Positions 32,747-43,103 of a stretch of 64,000 nucleotides of DNA are shown piece after piece (the first letter of the stretch is position 1; every line of letters begins with the position of its first letter). Source of the stretch: Cloacibacterium caeni (GTDB lineage: Bacteria > Bacteroidota > Bacteroidia > Flavobacteriales > Weeksellaceae); the NCBI RefSeq assembly GCF_907163125.1, contig NZ_OU015319.1, positions 2,046,001 through 2,110,000 on the forward strand, read 5' to 3'. The notes under the pieces were generated by a model. It was not told the origin of the DNA. It saw only the letters and a program-made list of their open reading frames with translations, and did not search any database. A program made the position numbers and the translations under genes.

Positions 32747-34258
32747 ATGAGCAAAGTAAGAGTGCGTTTTGCACCAAGTCCGACTGGACCTTTACATTTA
32801 GGTGGTGTAAGAACAGCGTTATACGATTATCTTTTTGCCAAAAATCAAGGCGGAGATTTCGTGCTGAGAATAGAAGATACAGATACAGCAAGATATGTAG
32901 AAGGTGCAGAAGAATACATTATGAAAGCTCTAGAATGGTGCGGCATTATTCCAGATGAATCCCCAATTCATGGAGGAAACTACGGACCTTATAGACAATC
33001 AGAAAGAAGACATATTTACGACAAATACACCGCAGAAATCCTGAAAACGGATTATGCATATATTGCTTTTGACACTCCCGAAGAATTAGAAAAAGTAAGA
33101 GCAGAATACGAAGCAAAAGGCGAAGTTTTTTCATACAATAATTTCACCAGAAATAGTATGAGAAATAGTCTTACACTTTCTGAACAAGAAACTCAGGAAC
33201 TCATCAATCAGAACGTTCCTTATGTAGTAAGATTTAAAATGCCGATTGATAGAATTGTAAATTTAGATGACATCATCAGAGGAAAATCTTCTGTAAACAC
33301 CAATACTTTAGATGATAAAGTTTTGGTAAAAAATGATGGAATGCCAACTTATCATTTCGCCAATATTATAGACGACCACGAAATGGAAATCACACACGTA
33401 ATCCGTGGTGAAGAATGGCTTCCTTCAATGCCTTTACACATTTTATTATATGAAGCAATGGGTTGGACTGCTCCAGAATTTGCACACCTTTCTCTGATTC
33501 TAAAACCAGAAGGAAAAGGAAAATTAAGCAAAAGAGACGGCGCAAAATTTGGATTCCCTGTTTTCCCGATGAATTTTTATGACGAAGCAACTGGCGAAAC
33601 GTACAAAGGTTACAAAGAAGAAGGTTATTTACCAGAAGCTTTTGTAAATTTCTTGGCACTTCTTGGTTGGAGTCCTTCTGATGATAAAGAAATCCTAAGT
33701 CTAGAAGAAATGGCTGCTGAATTTGATTTGCATAAAGTACACAAAGCAGGCGCAAGATTTTCTAAAGAAAAAGCAGAATGGTTTAATCATCAATATCTTC
33801 AGAGACAGTCTAATGAAGAGCTTTTAGAAGGTTTTAAAAATTTAGAAGAAACCAAAAATATCAATCTTTCAGACGAAAAATTATTAAAAATCATTGGCTT
33901 AATGAAAGAAAGAGCCACTTTCGTGAAAGATATTTATACACAAGGAAAATTCTTCTTCGAAGCACCTGCTTCTTACGATGAAAAAGCAGTAAAAAAAGCT
34001 TGGAACGAAGAAACAGCTTCCATCATGACAGAACTTTCTGAAAAATTAAACACTACAGAATTTAAATCCGAAATTTTGAAGGAAGAAATTCATCATTTAG
34101 TAGAAGAAAAAGGTTTAGGTTTTGGGAAAGTCATGATGCCTCTTAGACTCGCTCTAGTAGGGGAATTAAAAGGACCAGACGTGCCAGATTTATTAGAAAT
34201 TTTAGGCAAAGAAGAAAGTTTAACAAGGCTAAAATTAGCCATAGAAAAAATAAAATAA
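32747..34258 (+). CDS. gltX: Glutamyl-tRNA synthetase
   Basis: A 503-residue class I synthetase. The HIGH-type motif is PSPTGPLHLGGVRTALY and the KMSKS-type motif is KLSKRDGAKF. The catalytic domain is followed by the all-helical anticodon-binding domain (about 340-503). Whether it is discriminating or also charges tRNA-Gln cannot be decided here. accA follows 52 bases later with its own -7 box. Confidence 0.97.
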   Translation: MSKVRVRFAPSPTGPLHLGGVRTALYDYLFAKNQGGDFVLRIEDTDTARYVEGAEEYIMKALEWCGIIPDESPIHGGNYGPYRQSERRHIYDKYTAEILKTDYAYIAFDTPEELEKVRAEYEAKGEVFSYNNFTRNSMRNSLTLSEQETQELINQNVPYVVRFKMPIDRIVNLDDIIRGKSSVNTNTLDDKVLVKNDGMPTYHFANIIDDHEMEITHVIRGEEWLPSMPLHILLYEAMGWTAPEFAHLSLILKPEGKGKLSKRDGAKFGFPVFPMNFYDEATGETYKGYKEEGYLPEAFVNFLALLGWSPSDDKEILSLEEMAAEFDLHKVHKAGARFSKEKAEWFNHQYLQRQSNEELLEGFKNLEETKNINLSDEKLLKIIGLMKERATFVKDIYTQGKFFFEAPASYDEKAVKKAWNEETASIMTELSEKLNTTEFKSEILKEEIHHLVEEKGLGFGKVMMPLRLALVGELKGPDVPDLLEILGKEESLTRLKLAIEKIK

Positions 34259-34281
34259 TTCTTTCAAACAAGAAATTTTAC

Positions 34282-34289
34282 TACATTTG
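34282..34289 (+). promoter_or_regulatory. -7 box for accA
   Basis: TACATTTG, exact TAnnTTTG match, 21 bases before the accA ATG. Confidence 0.6.
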
Positions 34290-34310
34290 GAGGATTAATT
34301 CTAAACAAAA

Positions 34311-35267
34311 ATGGAATATTTAGATTTTGAATTACCAATTAAGGAGTTAATGGAACAATACCAAACTTGTTCTTTAGTTGGTGAAGAAAGCGGTGTAGAT
34401 ATGAAATTGGCTTGCAGCCAAATTGAAGACAAAATCATCGAAAAAAAGAAAGAAATCTACGGAAATCTTACGCCTTGGCAAAGAGTTCAACTATCACGTC
34501 ATCCAGACAGACCATACACATTAGATTTTATTAATGGAATAGTAGACAAAGATAGTTTTGTAGAATTACACGGTGATAGAAATTTTGCTGATGATCCTGC
34601 AATGGTAGGTGGTCTTGCAAAAATAGACGGTCAAAGTGTAATGATTATCGGAACTCAAAAAGGAAGAACTACTAAGGAAAGACAGCGCAGAAGATTCGGG
34701 ATGAGTAATCCTGAAGGTTACAGAAAAGCGCTTAGATTAATGAAATTGGCAGAAAAATTCAGAATTCCTGTTGTTACTTTCATTGATACTCCTGGAGCTT
34801 ATCCTGGTTTAGAAGCCGAAGAAAGAGGTCAAGGTGAAGCCATTGCTAGAAACATCTATGAAATGTGCCAAATGAAAACGCCTATTATCACCATTATCAT
34901 TGGAGAAGGTGCTTCTGGTGGTGCTTTAGGAATTGGCGTAGGAAATAAAGTATACATGCTAGAAAATACTTGGTATTCTGTAATTGCTCCAGAAAGTTGC
35001 TCTTCTATTTTATGGAGAAGCTGGGAGCACAAAGAAACTGCTGCCAATGCATTAAAACTTACTCCACAAGATATGCTGAAAGAGAAAATCATCGATGGTA
35101 TTATAGAAGAACCACTTGGTGGAGCTCATTACGACCCACAAATAGCTTATAATAATGTAAAGAAAAATATTTTAACCAATATTAAATCTCTCAAAAATTT
35201 CACTGGTGATGAATTAGTAAATCACAGACAAGAGAAATTTATTGCAATGGGTAGATTTGTAGGTTAA
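34311..35267 (+). CDS. accA: Acetyl-CoA carboxylase carboxyltransferase subunit alpha
   Basis: A 318-residue crotonase-fold subunit that, with AccD, moves the carboxyl group from biotin to acetyl-CoA. It has [40 protein letters not shown] and [11 protein letters not shown], all characteristic. It is apart from accBC in this window, and accD is not present. Confidence 0.97.
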   Translation: MEYLDFELPIKELMEQYQTCSLVGEESGVDMKLACSQIEDKIIEKKKEIYGNLTPWQRVQLSRHPDRPYTLDFINGIVDKDSFVELHGDRNFADDPAMVGGLAKIDGQSVMIIGTQKGRTTKERQRRRFGMSNPEGYRKALRLMKLAEKFRIPVVTFIDTPGAYPGLEAEERGQGEAIARNIYEMCQMKTPIITIIIGEGASGGALGIGVGNKVYMLENTWYSVIAPESCSSILWRSWEHKETAANALKLTPQDMLKEKIIDGIIEEPLGGAHYDPQIAYNNVKKNILTNIKSLKNFTGDELVNHRQEKFIAMGRFVG

Positions 35268-35290
35268 TTTTTCTAAAAAATTTTAAATTA

Positions 35291-35322
35291 AAAAAGTCAG
35301 AAATTATTTTCTGACTTTTTTT
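35291..35322. terminator. Bidirectional terminator between accA and a secreted protein gene
   Basis: AAAAAGTCAG pairs with CTGACTTTTT across a 10-base loop. The minus-strand gene's last codons (KKVRK) and stop lie inside this hairpin. Confidence 0.85.
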
Positions 35323-35879
35323 GCTGCATTCAAGTTGATTTCTATATCTTGAGTAACATTTTTTACAGATGCGTATTGCGCATTACAAATCATCGTGGTA
35401 ATTCTGTACGTCCCTTTCTGCACCAGAATATAATTTTCACCCATTTTAGGAACATCTAGATTATAGAATTTTTTTCCTTCGAATTTTACAATGAGGTTAC
35501 ATTCAGATTTATTTCTAATCAAAACGTAAGCATCTTTTTTATTGGGGTCATTATTAAATAAGTGCGTAAGAACTTCGGCAGTACGTTTTGCTTTAGCATC
35601 TGGTTCTCCTTTCGCCTCACTTTTTTCTACCTGTTTTTCTAATTTTTCTGTATTCAACGGTTGTATACTCGGTTTAGCGGCTGCATTTCCACTCCCAGTC
35701 ATACTGTTTAGCTTTCTCTGTAGAAAAGGAGTGTTTTTATTATTAGGATATTTTTTAATAAATTCTGCAATCACTTTAGTGTCTTTACTCAGCATTGCTT
35801 TGTCTAATTCCTGAGAAGTTTGCGAAAACGAAAAGGTGGAAAAGACTAGCAAAATAAGAAGTAAAAGTTTGTTTTTCAT
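35304..35879 (-). CDS. Secreted protein of unknown function
   Basis: A 191-residue protein with a signal peptide (about 1-19, cut after FSFSQ). A helical stretch follows (20-60), then a Lys/Glu-rich linker (about 60-110) and a beta-rich C-terminal domain (about 115-191) containing DAYVLIRNKSECNLIVKF. No family is assigned. The C-terminal five residues are encoded by one arm of the terminator shared with accA. Confidence 0.7.
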   Translation of the reverse strand: MKNKLLLLILLVFSTFSFSQTSQELDKAMLSKDTKVIAEFIKKYPNNKNTPFLQRKLNSMTGSGNAAAKPSIQPLNTEKLEKQVEKSEAKGEPDAKAKRTAEVLTHLFNNDPNKKDAYVLIRNKSECNLIVKFEGKKFYNLDVPKMGENYILVQKGTYRITTMICNAQYASVKNVTQDIEINLNAAKKVRK

Positions 35880-35949
35880 TTCAGTTTATTATCAATTATT
35901 TTTAGAAATATAACGCAAAAACCCTATTTTTAGTTTACACGAAATTTCA

Positions 35950-35957
35950 TATCTTTG
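35950..35957 (+). promoter_or_regulatory. -7 box for tsf
   Basis: TATCTTTG, exact TAnnTTTG match, 44 bases before the ATG. Confidence 0.65.
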
Positions 35958-36001
35958 CATCTCAAAATTTATGCCACAATAATAAACAAAAAATTTCAAT
36001 T

Positions 36002-36826
36002 ATGTATACACCAGTTGCTGCAGACGTAGCTAAACTTAGAAACACGACAGGTGCAGGTATGATGGACTGCAAAAAAGCGCTTACAGAAGCTGAAGGAGAT
36101 TTCGAAAAAGCTATTGAAATCCTTAGAAAAAAAGGACAAAAAGTAGCTGCTAACAGAGCAGATAGAGAATCTACAGAAGGAGCTGTAATTGCTAAAGTAA
36201 ATGCTGACCACACTGCAGGTGTTGTAATCGCATTAAACTGCGAAACTGACTTCGTTGCTAAAAACGAAAGCTTCGTAAAATTAGCTCATGATTTCGCTGA
36301 AAGAGCGCTTAATTTTGACTCTAAAGAAGATTTCTTAGCTTCTGACTATAATGGTATTTCAGTTGCTGAAAAATTAATTGAACAAACAGGAGTAATCGGT
36401 GAGAAAATTGAAATCGGTGCTTTTGAAAAATTAGCAGGTGATTTCGTAGGTTCTTACATCCACGCTGGTAATAAAATCGCTACTCTTACTTCTCTTTCTG
36501 CTAACGTAGAAGGTGCAGAAGATGCTGCTAAATCTGTAGCAATGCAAGTTGCTGCTATGAACCCAATCGCTTTAGACGAAACTCAAGTTTCTCAAGAAGT
36601 TATTGACAGAGAATTAGAAATCGAAAGAGATATCTTAACTAAAGAAGGAAAACCTGCAAACATTATTGACAATATCCTTAAAGGAAAAATGCAGAAATTC
36701 TACAAAGAAAACACTTTAGTACACCAAGCTTTCATTAAAGATGGAGGTATGTCTGTAGCTGATTTCGTAAAATCTGTAAACGGAGACTTAAAAGTAACAG
36801 GATTCAAGAGAGTTGCTCTTTCTTAA
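36002..36826 (+). CDS. tsf: Translation elongation factor Ts
   Basis: A 274-residue exchange factor for EF-Tu. It has the N-terminal UBA-like domain with LRNTTGAGMMDCKKAL, then the TDFVAKNE segment and coiled-coil core. It normally follows rpsB, but here rpsB lies 17 kb away (53136) and tsf has its own promoter and terminator. Confidence 0.97.
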   Translation: MYTPVAADVAKLRNTTGAGMMDCKKALTEAEGDFEKAIEILRKKGQKVAANRADRESTEGAVIAKVNADHTAGVVIALNCETDFVAKNESFVKLAHDFAERALNFDSKEDFLASDYNGISVAEKLIEQTGVIGEKIEIGAFEKLAGDFVGSYIHAGNKIATLTSLSANVEGAEDAAKSVAMQVAAMNPIALDETQVSQEVIDRELEIERDILTKEGKPANIIDNILKGKMQKFYKENTLVHQAFIKDGGMSVADFVKSVNGDLKVTGFKRVALS

Positions 36827-36850
36827 TTCTTTTTAAATACTTAACTCATA

Positions 36851-36886
36851 AAAAACTCTGTAAGAAATTCTTACAGAGTTTTTTTT
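36851..36886 (+). terminator. tsf terminator
   Basis: AAAAACTCTGTAAGAA pairs perfectly with TTCTTACAGAGTTTTT around a single A, followed by more T. Confidence 0.9.
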
Positions 36887-36934
36887 ATGCATTATTGATA
36901 ATAATAAAGTAAATTTGCTGTCCATTTTATAAAA

Positions 36935-39241
36935 ATGAATTCATCTAAGAATCTTAGTTTCATATTATTACTATTCATCACGTTCATTAATGCTCAATAC
37001 ATTAATGTAAACACTTCTTTTTCGGCAAATGATTTAGTCGATAAACTTATTGGCACAAATAATAATTGTTTATTAATATCTAATGTTTCAATTTCTGGAT
37101 GGGATTTTGGCGCTGGTGATACTAGCTATGGATTTTTCACTAAAGGATCTAGCAATTTTGAAATAGATGAAGGCATTATATTATCTACTGGAAAAGCTAA
37201 AAAAGCTGAAGGTCCTAAAAATGATACACAAAGTGAATACAATTTTTATTGGGGAAAAGATCAAGATTTGATTGATATACTAAATAAATATCATTTAGAC
37301 ACGACAAATATCCGAAATGCAACATCTTTAGAATTTGACTTCATCGCCAATACTGACAAAATAAGTTTCGAGTATATGTTCTTATCTGAAGAATATAGAC
37401 CCAGAAATTGTTACTATTCTGATGCATTTGCCTTTTTGATTAAAAAAGCCGACAACTCCGAAGCATATCGAAATATTGCAATTGTACCAAACACTACATC
37501 GCCCGTTACCTCTCTTACGATAAGTGGAGCAAACACCTGCCCACAAAACATTAATTATTTCGGAGGATACCTAGGAATTGACGACCCGAACAACTCGCCG
37601 ACAAATTTCAATGGACAAACCAAAGTACTGAATGCAGAATCTAGCATTGAAAAAGGTGTAAAATACCACATAAAACTTGTAATTGCTGACCATGGAGACT
37701 CCAGTGGTCGCTATGATTCTGCTGTTTTCCTGAAAGCAGGAAGTTTTGTAGGCAGTAAAGATATTGGTACAGATAGATTAATTTCAACCAACAATCCGCT
37801 TTGCGAGGGAGATAATTTGACTTTAGATGCTACTGAACCCGGATCAACTTATCAATGGTACAAAGATGGAAATATACTCTCAGGGGAAACATCTGCTACT
37901 TATACAGTTAATTCGCCTGGCAAATATGAAGTCTATATTTCTAATTCTAGTTGCAATTTAAGAGGCGCAATTCTAGTAGAATATCTAGAAAAAGTAATAG
38001 TAGCTCCTACAACATTCACGAATTGCGATACTAATTTTGACGGAAATATTCCCATTAAATTAGATGACTTAAATACTACTATCATTACCAATTACAAACC
38101 TGAATTTGTAGTAAAATATTATCAAAATTTAACAGACGCTACCCTTAGTAACACCAATACTTTGCCCAACAATTGGTCATACAATACAGACACTACCATT
38201 TATGTAAGAGTAGAAAACGGTGTTTGCGCGCCAGAAATTCAACCTATTGAATTTAAATTAGGAACTACGCTAAATCTTTTAACAAATGAGGCTACACCTC
38301 CATCTATTTGTGATGATGATTTAGATGCTATAAAATCTGTAAATCTTAAAACATTTGAGCCTTTCTTTACCACAGACAATAGCGTTTCCATCACTTATTT
38401 CAACTCTGAAAATGATGCTAAAAATAATGTCAATCCTATTTCGAGCACACAAAATATTACTTCAACCGGATCTTATTTCTTAAGATTCGAAAAAGCTAAT
38501 TTTTGTCCGAATTGGGCCAAAATTACCGTAAATATTAAAGCTCCAAAAGCTTCTACTGATTTACAAAACAAAACCATTTGTAAAAACACCACCGCTGAGG
38601 TAGATGCAGGTACCAATTTCATTTATTACAAATGGAGCAACGGAACCGAAGGAGAAACGCTCCACAATGCTACTTATGGAATAGGAACGCATTATGTAGA
38701 ACTTACTTCTACAAATGGTTGTGTTTACAAGCAATCTTTTACGATTTCAGAAGCAGTAGACCCTGTAATTGACAGCGTGATAGAACAAGGAAACAGGATT
38801 ACCATAAATGTTTCTGGCGGAACTGCACCTTATGAATATTATTTAGACCAGAGAAATTGGCAGAATTCTAATGTTTTTTATAATCTTAATAGAGGTATAC
38901 AAAAAGTCTACGTAAGAGATGCATATGTCTGTACACCTGTTGAATATGAATTTACCATTATTAATATTATTAATGCCATTACTCCAAATGGTGATGGAAT
39001 AAATGACGTCTTAGATTACTCAGATTTACGAGTGAAAAAAGACGTGAAAATTTCTATTTTTGATAGATTTGGGAAAAAAGTGTACTCTAGTGAAAAACAA
39101 TCCAATTACATTTGGAATGGAACAGAAAACGGAAGAAGCATCGTCACGGGAACATATTGGTATGTTTTAGAATGGACAGAGCCTGATACCAACACTAAGG
39201 TTACATATAAAAACTGGATTATTGTGAAAAACAGGAATTAA
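36935..39241 (+). CDS. Large secreted protein, choice-of-anchor L and T9SS type B sorting domain
   Basis: A 768-residue exported protein. Signal peptide about 1-20. Residues about 25-280 match the choice-of-anchor L domain (ISGWDFGAGDTSYGF, EGIILSTG, FEYMFLSEEY). Ig/PKD-like beta domains follow (about 290-650). The C-terminal 90 residues are the gliding-associated sorting domain of type B type IX secretion substrates (ITPNGDGINDVLDY, ISIFDRFGKKVYSS, GTYWYVLEW). It is probably displayed on or released from the surface as an adhesin. It carries its own terminator. Confidence 0.9.
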   Translation: MNSSKNLSFILLLFITFINAQYINVNTSFSANDLVDKLIGTNNNCLLISNVSISGWDFGAGDTSYGFFTKGSSNFEIDEGIILSTGKAKKAEGPKNDTQSEYNFYWGKDQDLIDILNKYHLDTTNIRNATSLEFDFIANTDKISFEYMFLSEEYRPRNCYYSDAFAFLIKKADNSEAYRNIAIVPNTTSPVTSLTISGANTCPQNINYFGGYLGIDDPNNSPTNFNGQTKVLNAESSIEKGVKYHIKLVIADHGDSSGRYDSAVFLKAGSFVGSKDIGTDRLISTNNPLCEGDNLTLDATEPGSTYQWYKDGNILSGETSATYTVNSPGKYEVYISNSSCNLRGAILVEYLEKVIVAPTTFTNCDTNFDGNIPIKLDDLNTTIITNYKPEFVVKYYQNLTDATLSNTNTLPNNWSYNTDTTIYVRVENGVCAPEIQPIEFKLGTTLNLLTNEATPPSICDDDLDAIKSVNLKTFEPFFTTDNSVSITYFNSENDAKNNVNPISSTQNITSTGSYFLRFEKANFCPNWAKITVNIKAPKASTDLQNKTICKNTTAEVDAGTNFIYYKWSNGTEGETLHNATYGIGTHYVELTSTNGCVYKQSFTISEAVDPVIDSVIEQGNRITINVSGGTAPYEYYLDQRNWQNSNVFYNLNRGIQKVYVRDAYVCTPVEYEFTIINIINAITPNGDGINDVLDYSDLRVKKDVKISIFDRFGKKVYSSEKQSNYIWNGTENGRSIVTGTYWYVLEWTEPDTNTKVTYKNWIIVKNRN

Positions 39242-39251
39242 ATACGATACA

Positions 39252-39280
39252 AAGCTTCCTAAAATTTAGGAAGCTTTTTT
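39252..39280 (+). terminator. Terminator of the T9SS substrate gene
   Basis: AAGCTTCCTAAA pairs with TTTAGGAAGCTT, then TTTTT. Confidence 0.88.
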
Positions 39281-39319
39281 ATTAAGAAAATTTAATTTTC
39301 ATGATTAAAAAAAAACGTT

Positions 39320-39327
39320 TAATTTTG
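39320..39327 (+). promoter_or_regulatory. -7 box for guaB
   Basis: TAATTTTG, exact TAnnTTTG match, 14 bases before the ATG. Confidence 0.6.
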
Positions 39328-39341
39328 CAAAGAAAGTAAAG

Positions 39342-40802
39342 ATGTCTATTCACAACAAAATCGTAGAAACCGCCATCACTTTCGATGATGTGCTTCTTAT
39401 CCCTTCTTACTCAGAAGTTTTACCCAATCAAGTTTCTCTTAAATCTAGAATTTCAGACAAAATCACGCTCAATGTCCCTATCGTTTCTGCAGCGATGGAC
39501 ACCGTTACAGAAGCAGATTTGGCGATTGCTATTGCCAGAGTTGGAGGTTTAGGTTTTATTCATAAAAATATGCCTATTCCAGAACAAGCTGCACAAGTAA
39601 ACCGTGTAAAACGTTCAGAAAACGGAATGATTGCTGATCCTGTTACGCTTTCTAAAGATCATACTTTGGCTGAAGCCAAGGAACTTATGGCGAAATATAA
39701 AATCTCTGGACTTCCAGTAGTAGATACAGACAATAAATTAATTGGAATCATCACCAATCGTGATGTAAAATATCAAGAAAATCTTTCTGCAAAAGTAGAA
39801 GAATTGATGACCAAAGAAAATCTTATCACTTCTGATAAATCTACCAACTTAGAGCAAGCCAAAGAAATTTTACTCAAAAACAGAATAGAAAAACTACCGA
39901 TTGTAGATTCAGAAAATCATTTGGTAGGATTAATTACCATAAAAGATATAGACAATCAATTAGAATATCCTCAAGCCAATAAAGACCAAAACGGAAGATT
40001 AATCGTAGGAGCTGGAGTTGGTGTAGGAGATGACACGATGACTAGAGTTGCTGCATTAGTAGAAGCTGGTGTAGATATTATCGCAGTAGATTCAGCGCAT
40101 GGTCATTCTAAAGGTGTTCTCGATAAAATTACAGAAATTAGAAATGCTTTTCCAGATTTAGATATTGTAGGCGGAAACATCGTAACAGCAGATGCAGCTG
40201 AAGCTTTAATTAAAGCTGGAGCTAACGTATTAAAAGTAGGAGTTGGTCCTGGTTCTATTTGTACAACAAGAGTTGTAGCTGGAGTTGGTGTTCCTCAACT
40301 TTCGGCGATTTATAACGTTTACGAAAAAGCTAAAGAATATAATGTAGCTGTAATTGCCGATGGTGGAATTAAACTTTCTGGTGATATTGTAAAAGCTATC
40401 GCTTCTGGAGCTGGTGCAGTAATGCTTGGTTCACTTTTAGCAGGAACGGAAGAAGCACCAGGTGAAGAAATTATTTTCCAAGGTAGAAAATTCAAATCTT
40501 ATCAAGGAATGGGAAGTCTTTCTGCCATGAAACGTGGTGGAAAAGAAAGATATTTCCAAAGTGAAGCCAAAAAATTTGTTCCAGAAGGAATTGAAGGAAG
40601 AGTTCCATACAAAGGAAAATTAGAAGACGTTATCTTCCAATTAACTGGAGGAATTAGAGCTGGAATGGGCTATTGCGGAACAAAAGATATTGAAACTTTA
40701 CAAAAAGACGGAAAAATGGTGATGATTACAGGTTCTGGATTGAAAGAATCTCATCCTCACGATGTAATTATTACGCAAGAAGCTCCGAATTATTCACTAT
40801 AA
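39342..40802 (+). CDS. guaB: IMP dehydrogenase
   Basis: A 486-residue enzyme oxidising IMP to XMP, the committed step of GMP synthesis. It has [12 protein letters not shown], two CBS domains (about 93-205) inserted in the TIM barrel, the catalytic loop [10 protein letters not shown] with its cysteine, and [11 protein letters not shown]. Length is normal. Confidence 0.97.
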   Translation: MSIHNKIVETAITFDDVLLIPSYSEVLPNQVSLKSRISDKITLNVPIVSAAMDTVTEADLAIAIARVGGLGFIHKNMPIPEQAAQVNRVKRSENGMIADPVTLSKDHTLAEAKELMAKYKISGLPVVDTDNKLIGIITNRDVKYQENLSAKVEELMTKENLITSDKSTNLEQAKEILLKNRIEKLPIVDSENHLVGLITIKDIDNQLEYPQANKDQNGRLIVGAGVGVGDDTMTRVAALVEAGVDIIAVDSAHGHSKGVLDKITEIRNAFPDLDIVGGNIVTADAAEALIKAGANVLKVGVGPGSICTTRVVAGVGVPQLSAIYNVYEKAKEYNVAVIADGGIKLSGDIVKAIASGAGAVMLGSLLAGTEEAPGEEIIFQGRKFKSYQGMGSLSAMKRGGKERYFQSEAKKFVPEGIEGRVPYKGKLEDVIFQLTGGIRAGMGYCGTKDIETLQKDGKMVMITGSGLKESHPHDVIITQEAPNYSL

Positions 40803-40823
40803 TTCCTAGAAACTTTAAAATAG

Positions 40824-40860
40824 AAATCTCTCAAAAATTTTTGAGAGATTTTTTTTTATC
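40824..40860 (+). terminator. guaB terminator
   Basis: AAATCTCTCAAAAA pairs perfectly with TTTTTGAGAGATTT, then a T run. Confidence 0.88.
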
Positions 40861-40880
40861 TTTACTAAAAACTTAAAACT

Positions 40881-41378
40881 ATGATTGAATTAATATGGGG
40901 AATATTAAATTTTGCTTTAATCTTCTATTTATTTTATATATTACTTTACTCTGTAAAACTAATAAAAGAAAAATTTGGAATTTTTGCTTCATTTATTTTT
41001 GTTTTTGGGATAATGTCTCTTGCTTCTTCAGAAAATAAAGAAAATGACTCAAAAGAATTTCCTTTAGAGAAAAAAATAAATTCTGAAATAAACAAAATAA
41101 GTAGTTTTAAAATAATTAGAATAGATAAGCAAATTTCTACATCAAAAAATTTATTTATTTATTTTAAAAACATCAATGGAAGTATCGCTCCAGTCAAATA
41201 TTCAAGTACTTATGATGGCTTTGTTTCTGGAAAATATTGGGATGTTTCTGATATTAATTTAACAAAAGTTCAAAATAATACATATAGGTATAAAGTTGAT
41301 GGAACTCTTAAATGGAGAATTTTTGGTTTAGAATTATATTCACAACCAAAGTATTATTTTGGAACAGTAAATTTTTAA
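40881..41378 (+). CDS. Membrane protein of unknown function
   Basis: A 165-residue protein with two N-terminal hydrophobic helices (about 5-25 and 33-50), then a polar, Lys/Ser-rich domain. The second half (SDINLTKVQNNTYRYKVDGT) looks beta-stranded. No family is recognised. It is even richer in A+T than its neighbours. The next gene starts 16 bases after its stop. Confidence 0.6.
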   Translation: MIELIWGILNFALIFYLFYILLYSVKLIKEKFGIFASFIFVFGIMSLASSENKENDSKEFPLEKKINSEINKISSFKIIRIDKQISTSKNLFIYFKNINGSIAPVKYSSTYDGFVSGKYWDVSDINLTKVQNNTYRYKVDGTLKWRIFGLELYSQPKYYFGTVNF

Positions 41379-41394
41379 ACCAGAACTTAAAAAT

Positions 41395-41766
41395 ATGAAA
41401 ACAGTTTACAACATTTTATGCATTCTCTTCGGAGTGGGAATGATTATTTTCGGGGCAAATAAATTTTTCAACTTTATGCCAACGCCAAAACTAACTCCAC
41501 AACAACTAGAAATGTTCAATGCTTTTGGCAAAATTGGTTGGTTAATGCCTCTCATTGCGATTACAGAAATTCTAGGAGGACTTTTAGTATTACTTCCAAA
41601 AACTAGAGCAGTTGGCGCATTAGTAATATTGCCTATCATCATTGGAATTTTAGCGCATCATTTTCACCATGATCCTGCTGGAATTGTTCCAGGATTGGTT
41701 TTCGCGGTGATTTTACTTTGGATTTTGTGGGAAAACAGAAAAAAATATGCTCAACTGATGAACTGA
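41395..41766 (+). CDS. DoxX-family membrane protein
   Basis: A 123-residue protein with four hydrophobic helices. Typical DoxX pattern: GVGMIIFGANKFFNF, then ITEILGGLLVLLPKTRAVGA and a final WENRKKY. The biochemical role of this family is not settled. Confidence 0.8.
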   Translation: MKTVYNILCILFGVGMIIFGANKFFNFMPTPKLTPQQLEMFNAFGKIGWLMPLIAITEILGGLLVLLPKTRAVGALVILPIIIGILAHHFHHDPAGIVPGLVFAVILLWILWENRKKYAQLMN

Positions 41767-41772
41767 TATTCT

Positions 41773-41800
41773 AAAGCTCAATTTTTATTGAGCTTTTTTA
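41773..41800. terminator. Bidirectional terminator, DoxX gene and MFS gene
   Basis: AAAGCTCAAT pairs with ATTGAGCTTT across a short T-rich loop between converging genes. Confidence 0.8.
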
Positions 41801-43020
41801 TTTTTCACAAAAAACGATAACCCAATTCCCAAAGCTATTAAAACCAAAGCTACTTTATAAGCATATAACCCTGCGTTTTCGGCGAAATGATCTTTCATGT
41901 AAGCGGTAATTTGTGGGCCTAAAATTCCTCCAACTCCCCAAGCTGTAAGTGCTGCTCCGTAAACTATCGGCATCAGTTTTGTTCCAAAAAAATCTTTGAT
42001 TAAAGACGGTAAAACGCCGAAACCTCCTCCATAATTGAGTAAAATCAAACAAACTCCTACAGAAAATAAAATGGGTGATTTAATAAAAATCAAAGAAGCA
42101 AAAACGCACATTTCTATTAAAAGTAATAATCTGAAAGTGGTTACTCTTCCTAATTTATCTGAAATACTTCCCCAGAAAAATCTTCCTAAACCATTGAATA
42201 ATGCACTAATTGCAATTAAAGTGGCTCCACTTTTTTCTAGCGTTGCGGTGTCTATATTTACGTTTTCGGCTTTCAATAAATCTTGTAATAAAGGTGATTG
42301 AAACGATATGAAAATCATTCCTGCAACTACATTAAACATGAAAATCAACCAAATGAAAATAAAATTTGGAGAGAGAATTTCTTTGGTAGCACTTAATTTT
42401 TCGGCTGAAATTTCTGTCGATTTTTCTTCTGTTGGCAAGTTCAGAAAATTGGCAAAAAACGGAAGAAGAACCAAAAGAGTAATCCCAATTGCAAGGAAAG
42501 TTTTGGCTAAATCTTTTTCAAAATATTCTAAAAATATCGGAGCCAAAAGTTTTGACATGAGCAAAGCGCCCAATCCAAATCCCATTACTACCATTCCCGT
42601 TACTAAGCCTTGCTTATCTGGAAACCATTTAGAAACCGTAGCAACTGGCGTTACATAAGCCAAACCTAAACCAATTCCTCCTACAATTCCATACCCGAAA
42701 TACAGCAACCACAAACTTTCGTTTTGTAAAGCAAAATAAGAAATAATATAACCGAAAGCGTAGAGAAAAGCTCCTATTAACGCTAATTTTCTCGGCCCAA
42801 ATTTCTGTAAATTTTGTCCACCCCAACTTGCAGTGACCCCCAACATAAAAATGGCTAAACTAAATGCCCAAGCTGTTTCTGAATTGCTCCAACCAAAAGT
42901 TTCGGAGACGGTTTTCTGGAAAAAACTCCACGCGTAAACTGTTCCTAAACACAGATGTACCAAGGTAGCCATCACGGCAATAAACCATCTTTTTCCCGAA
43001 TTCTGCATAGCACTTTTCAT
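41785..43020 (-). CDS. MFS transporter, OFA (oxalate/formate antiporter) family
   Basis: A 411-residue, 12-helix major facilitator. The first helix and loop (LCLGTVYAWSFFQKTVSETFGWS) and the following GGQNLQKFGPRK match the OFA family, as does the AYVTPVATVSKWFPDKQGL segment. Substrates in this family are small carboxylates, but the one here is not evident. Confidence 0.85.
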   Translation of the reverse strand: MKSAMQNSGKRWFIAVMATLVHLCLGTVYAWSFFQKTVSETFGWSNSETAWAFSLAIFMLGVTASWGGQNLQKFGPRKLALIGAFLYAFGYIISYFALQNESLWLLYFGYGIVGGIGLGLAYVTPVATVSKWFPDKQGLVTGMVVMGFGLGALLMSKLLAPIFLEYFEKDLAKTFLAIGITLLVLLPFFANFLNLPTEEKSTEISAEKLSATKEILSPNFIFIWLIFMFNVVAGMIFISFQSPLLQDLLKAENVNIDTATLEKSGATLIAISALFNGLGRFFWGSISDKLGRVTTFRLLLLIEMCVFASLIFIKSPILFSVGVCLILLNYGGGFGVLPSLIKDFFGTKLMPIVYGAALTAWGVGGILGPQITAYMKDHFAENAGLYAYKVALVLIALGIGLSFFVKNKKAQ

Positions 43021-43036
43021 ATATAATTTGACGATG

Positions 43037-43044
43037 CAAAATTA
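43037..43044 (-). promoter_or_regulatory. -7 box for the MFS gene
   Basis: TAATTTTG on the minus strand, exact TAnnTTTG match, 16 bases before the ATG. Confidence 0.55.
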
Positions 43045-43103
43045 TCACTTGAAAAAACTTCCAGAAATTTTATGTGGCTGAATTATCGCAGGTTTTCGAA
43101 ATT

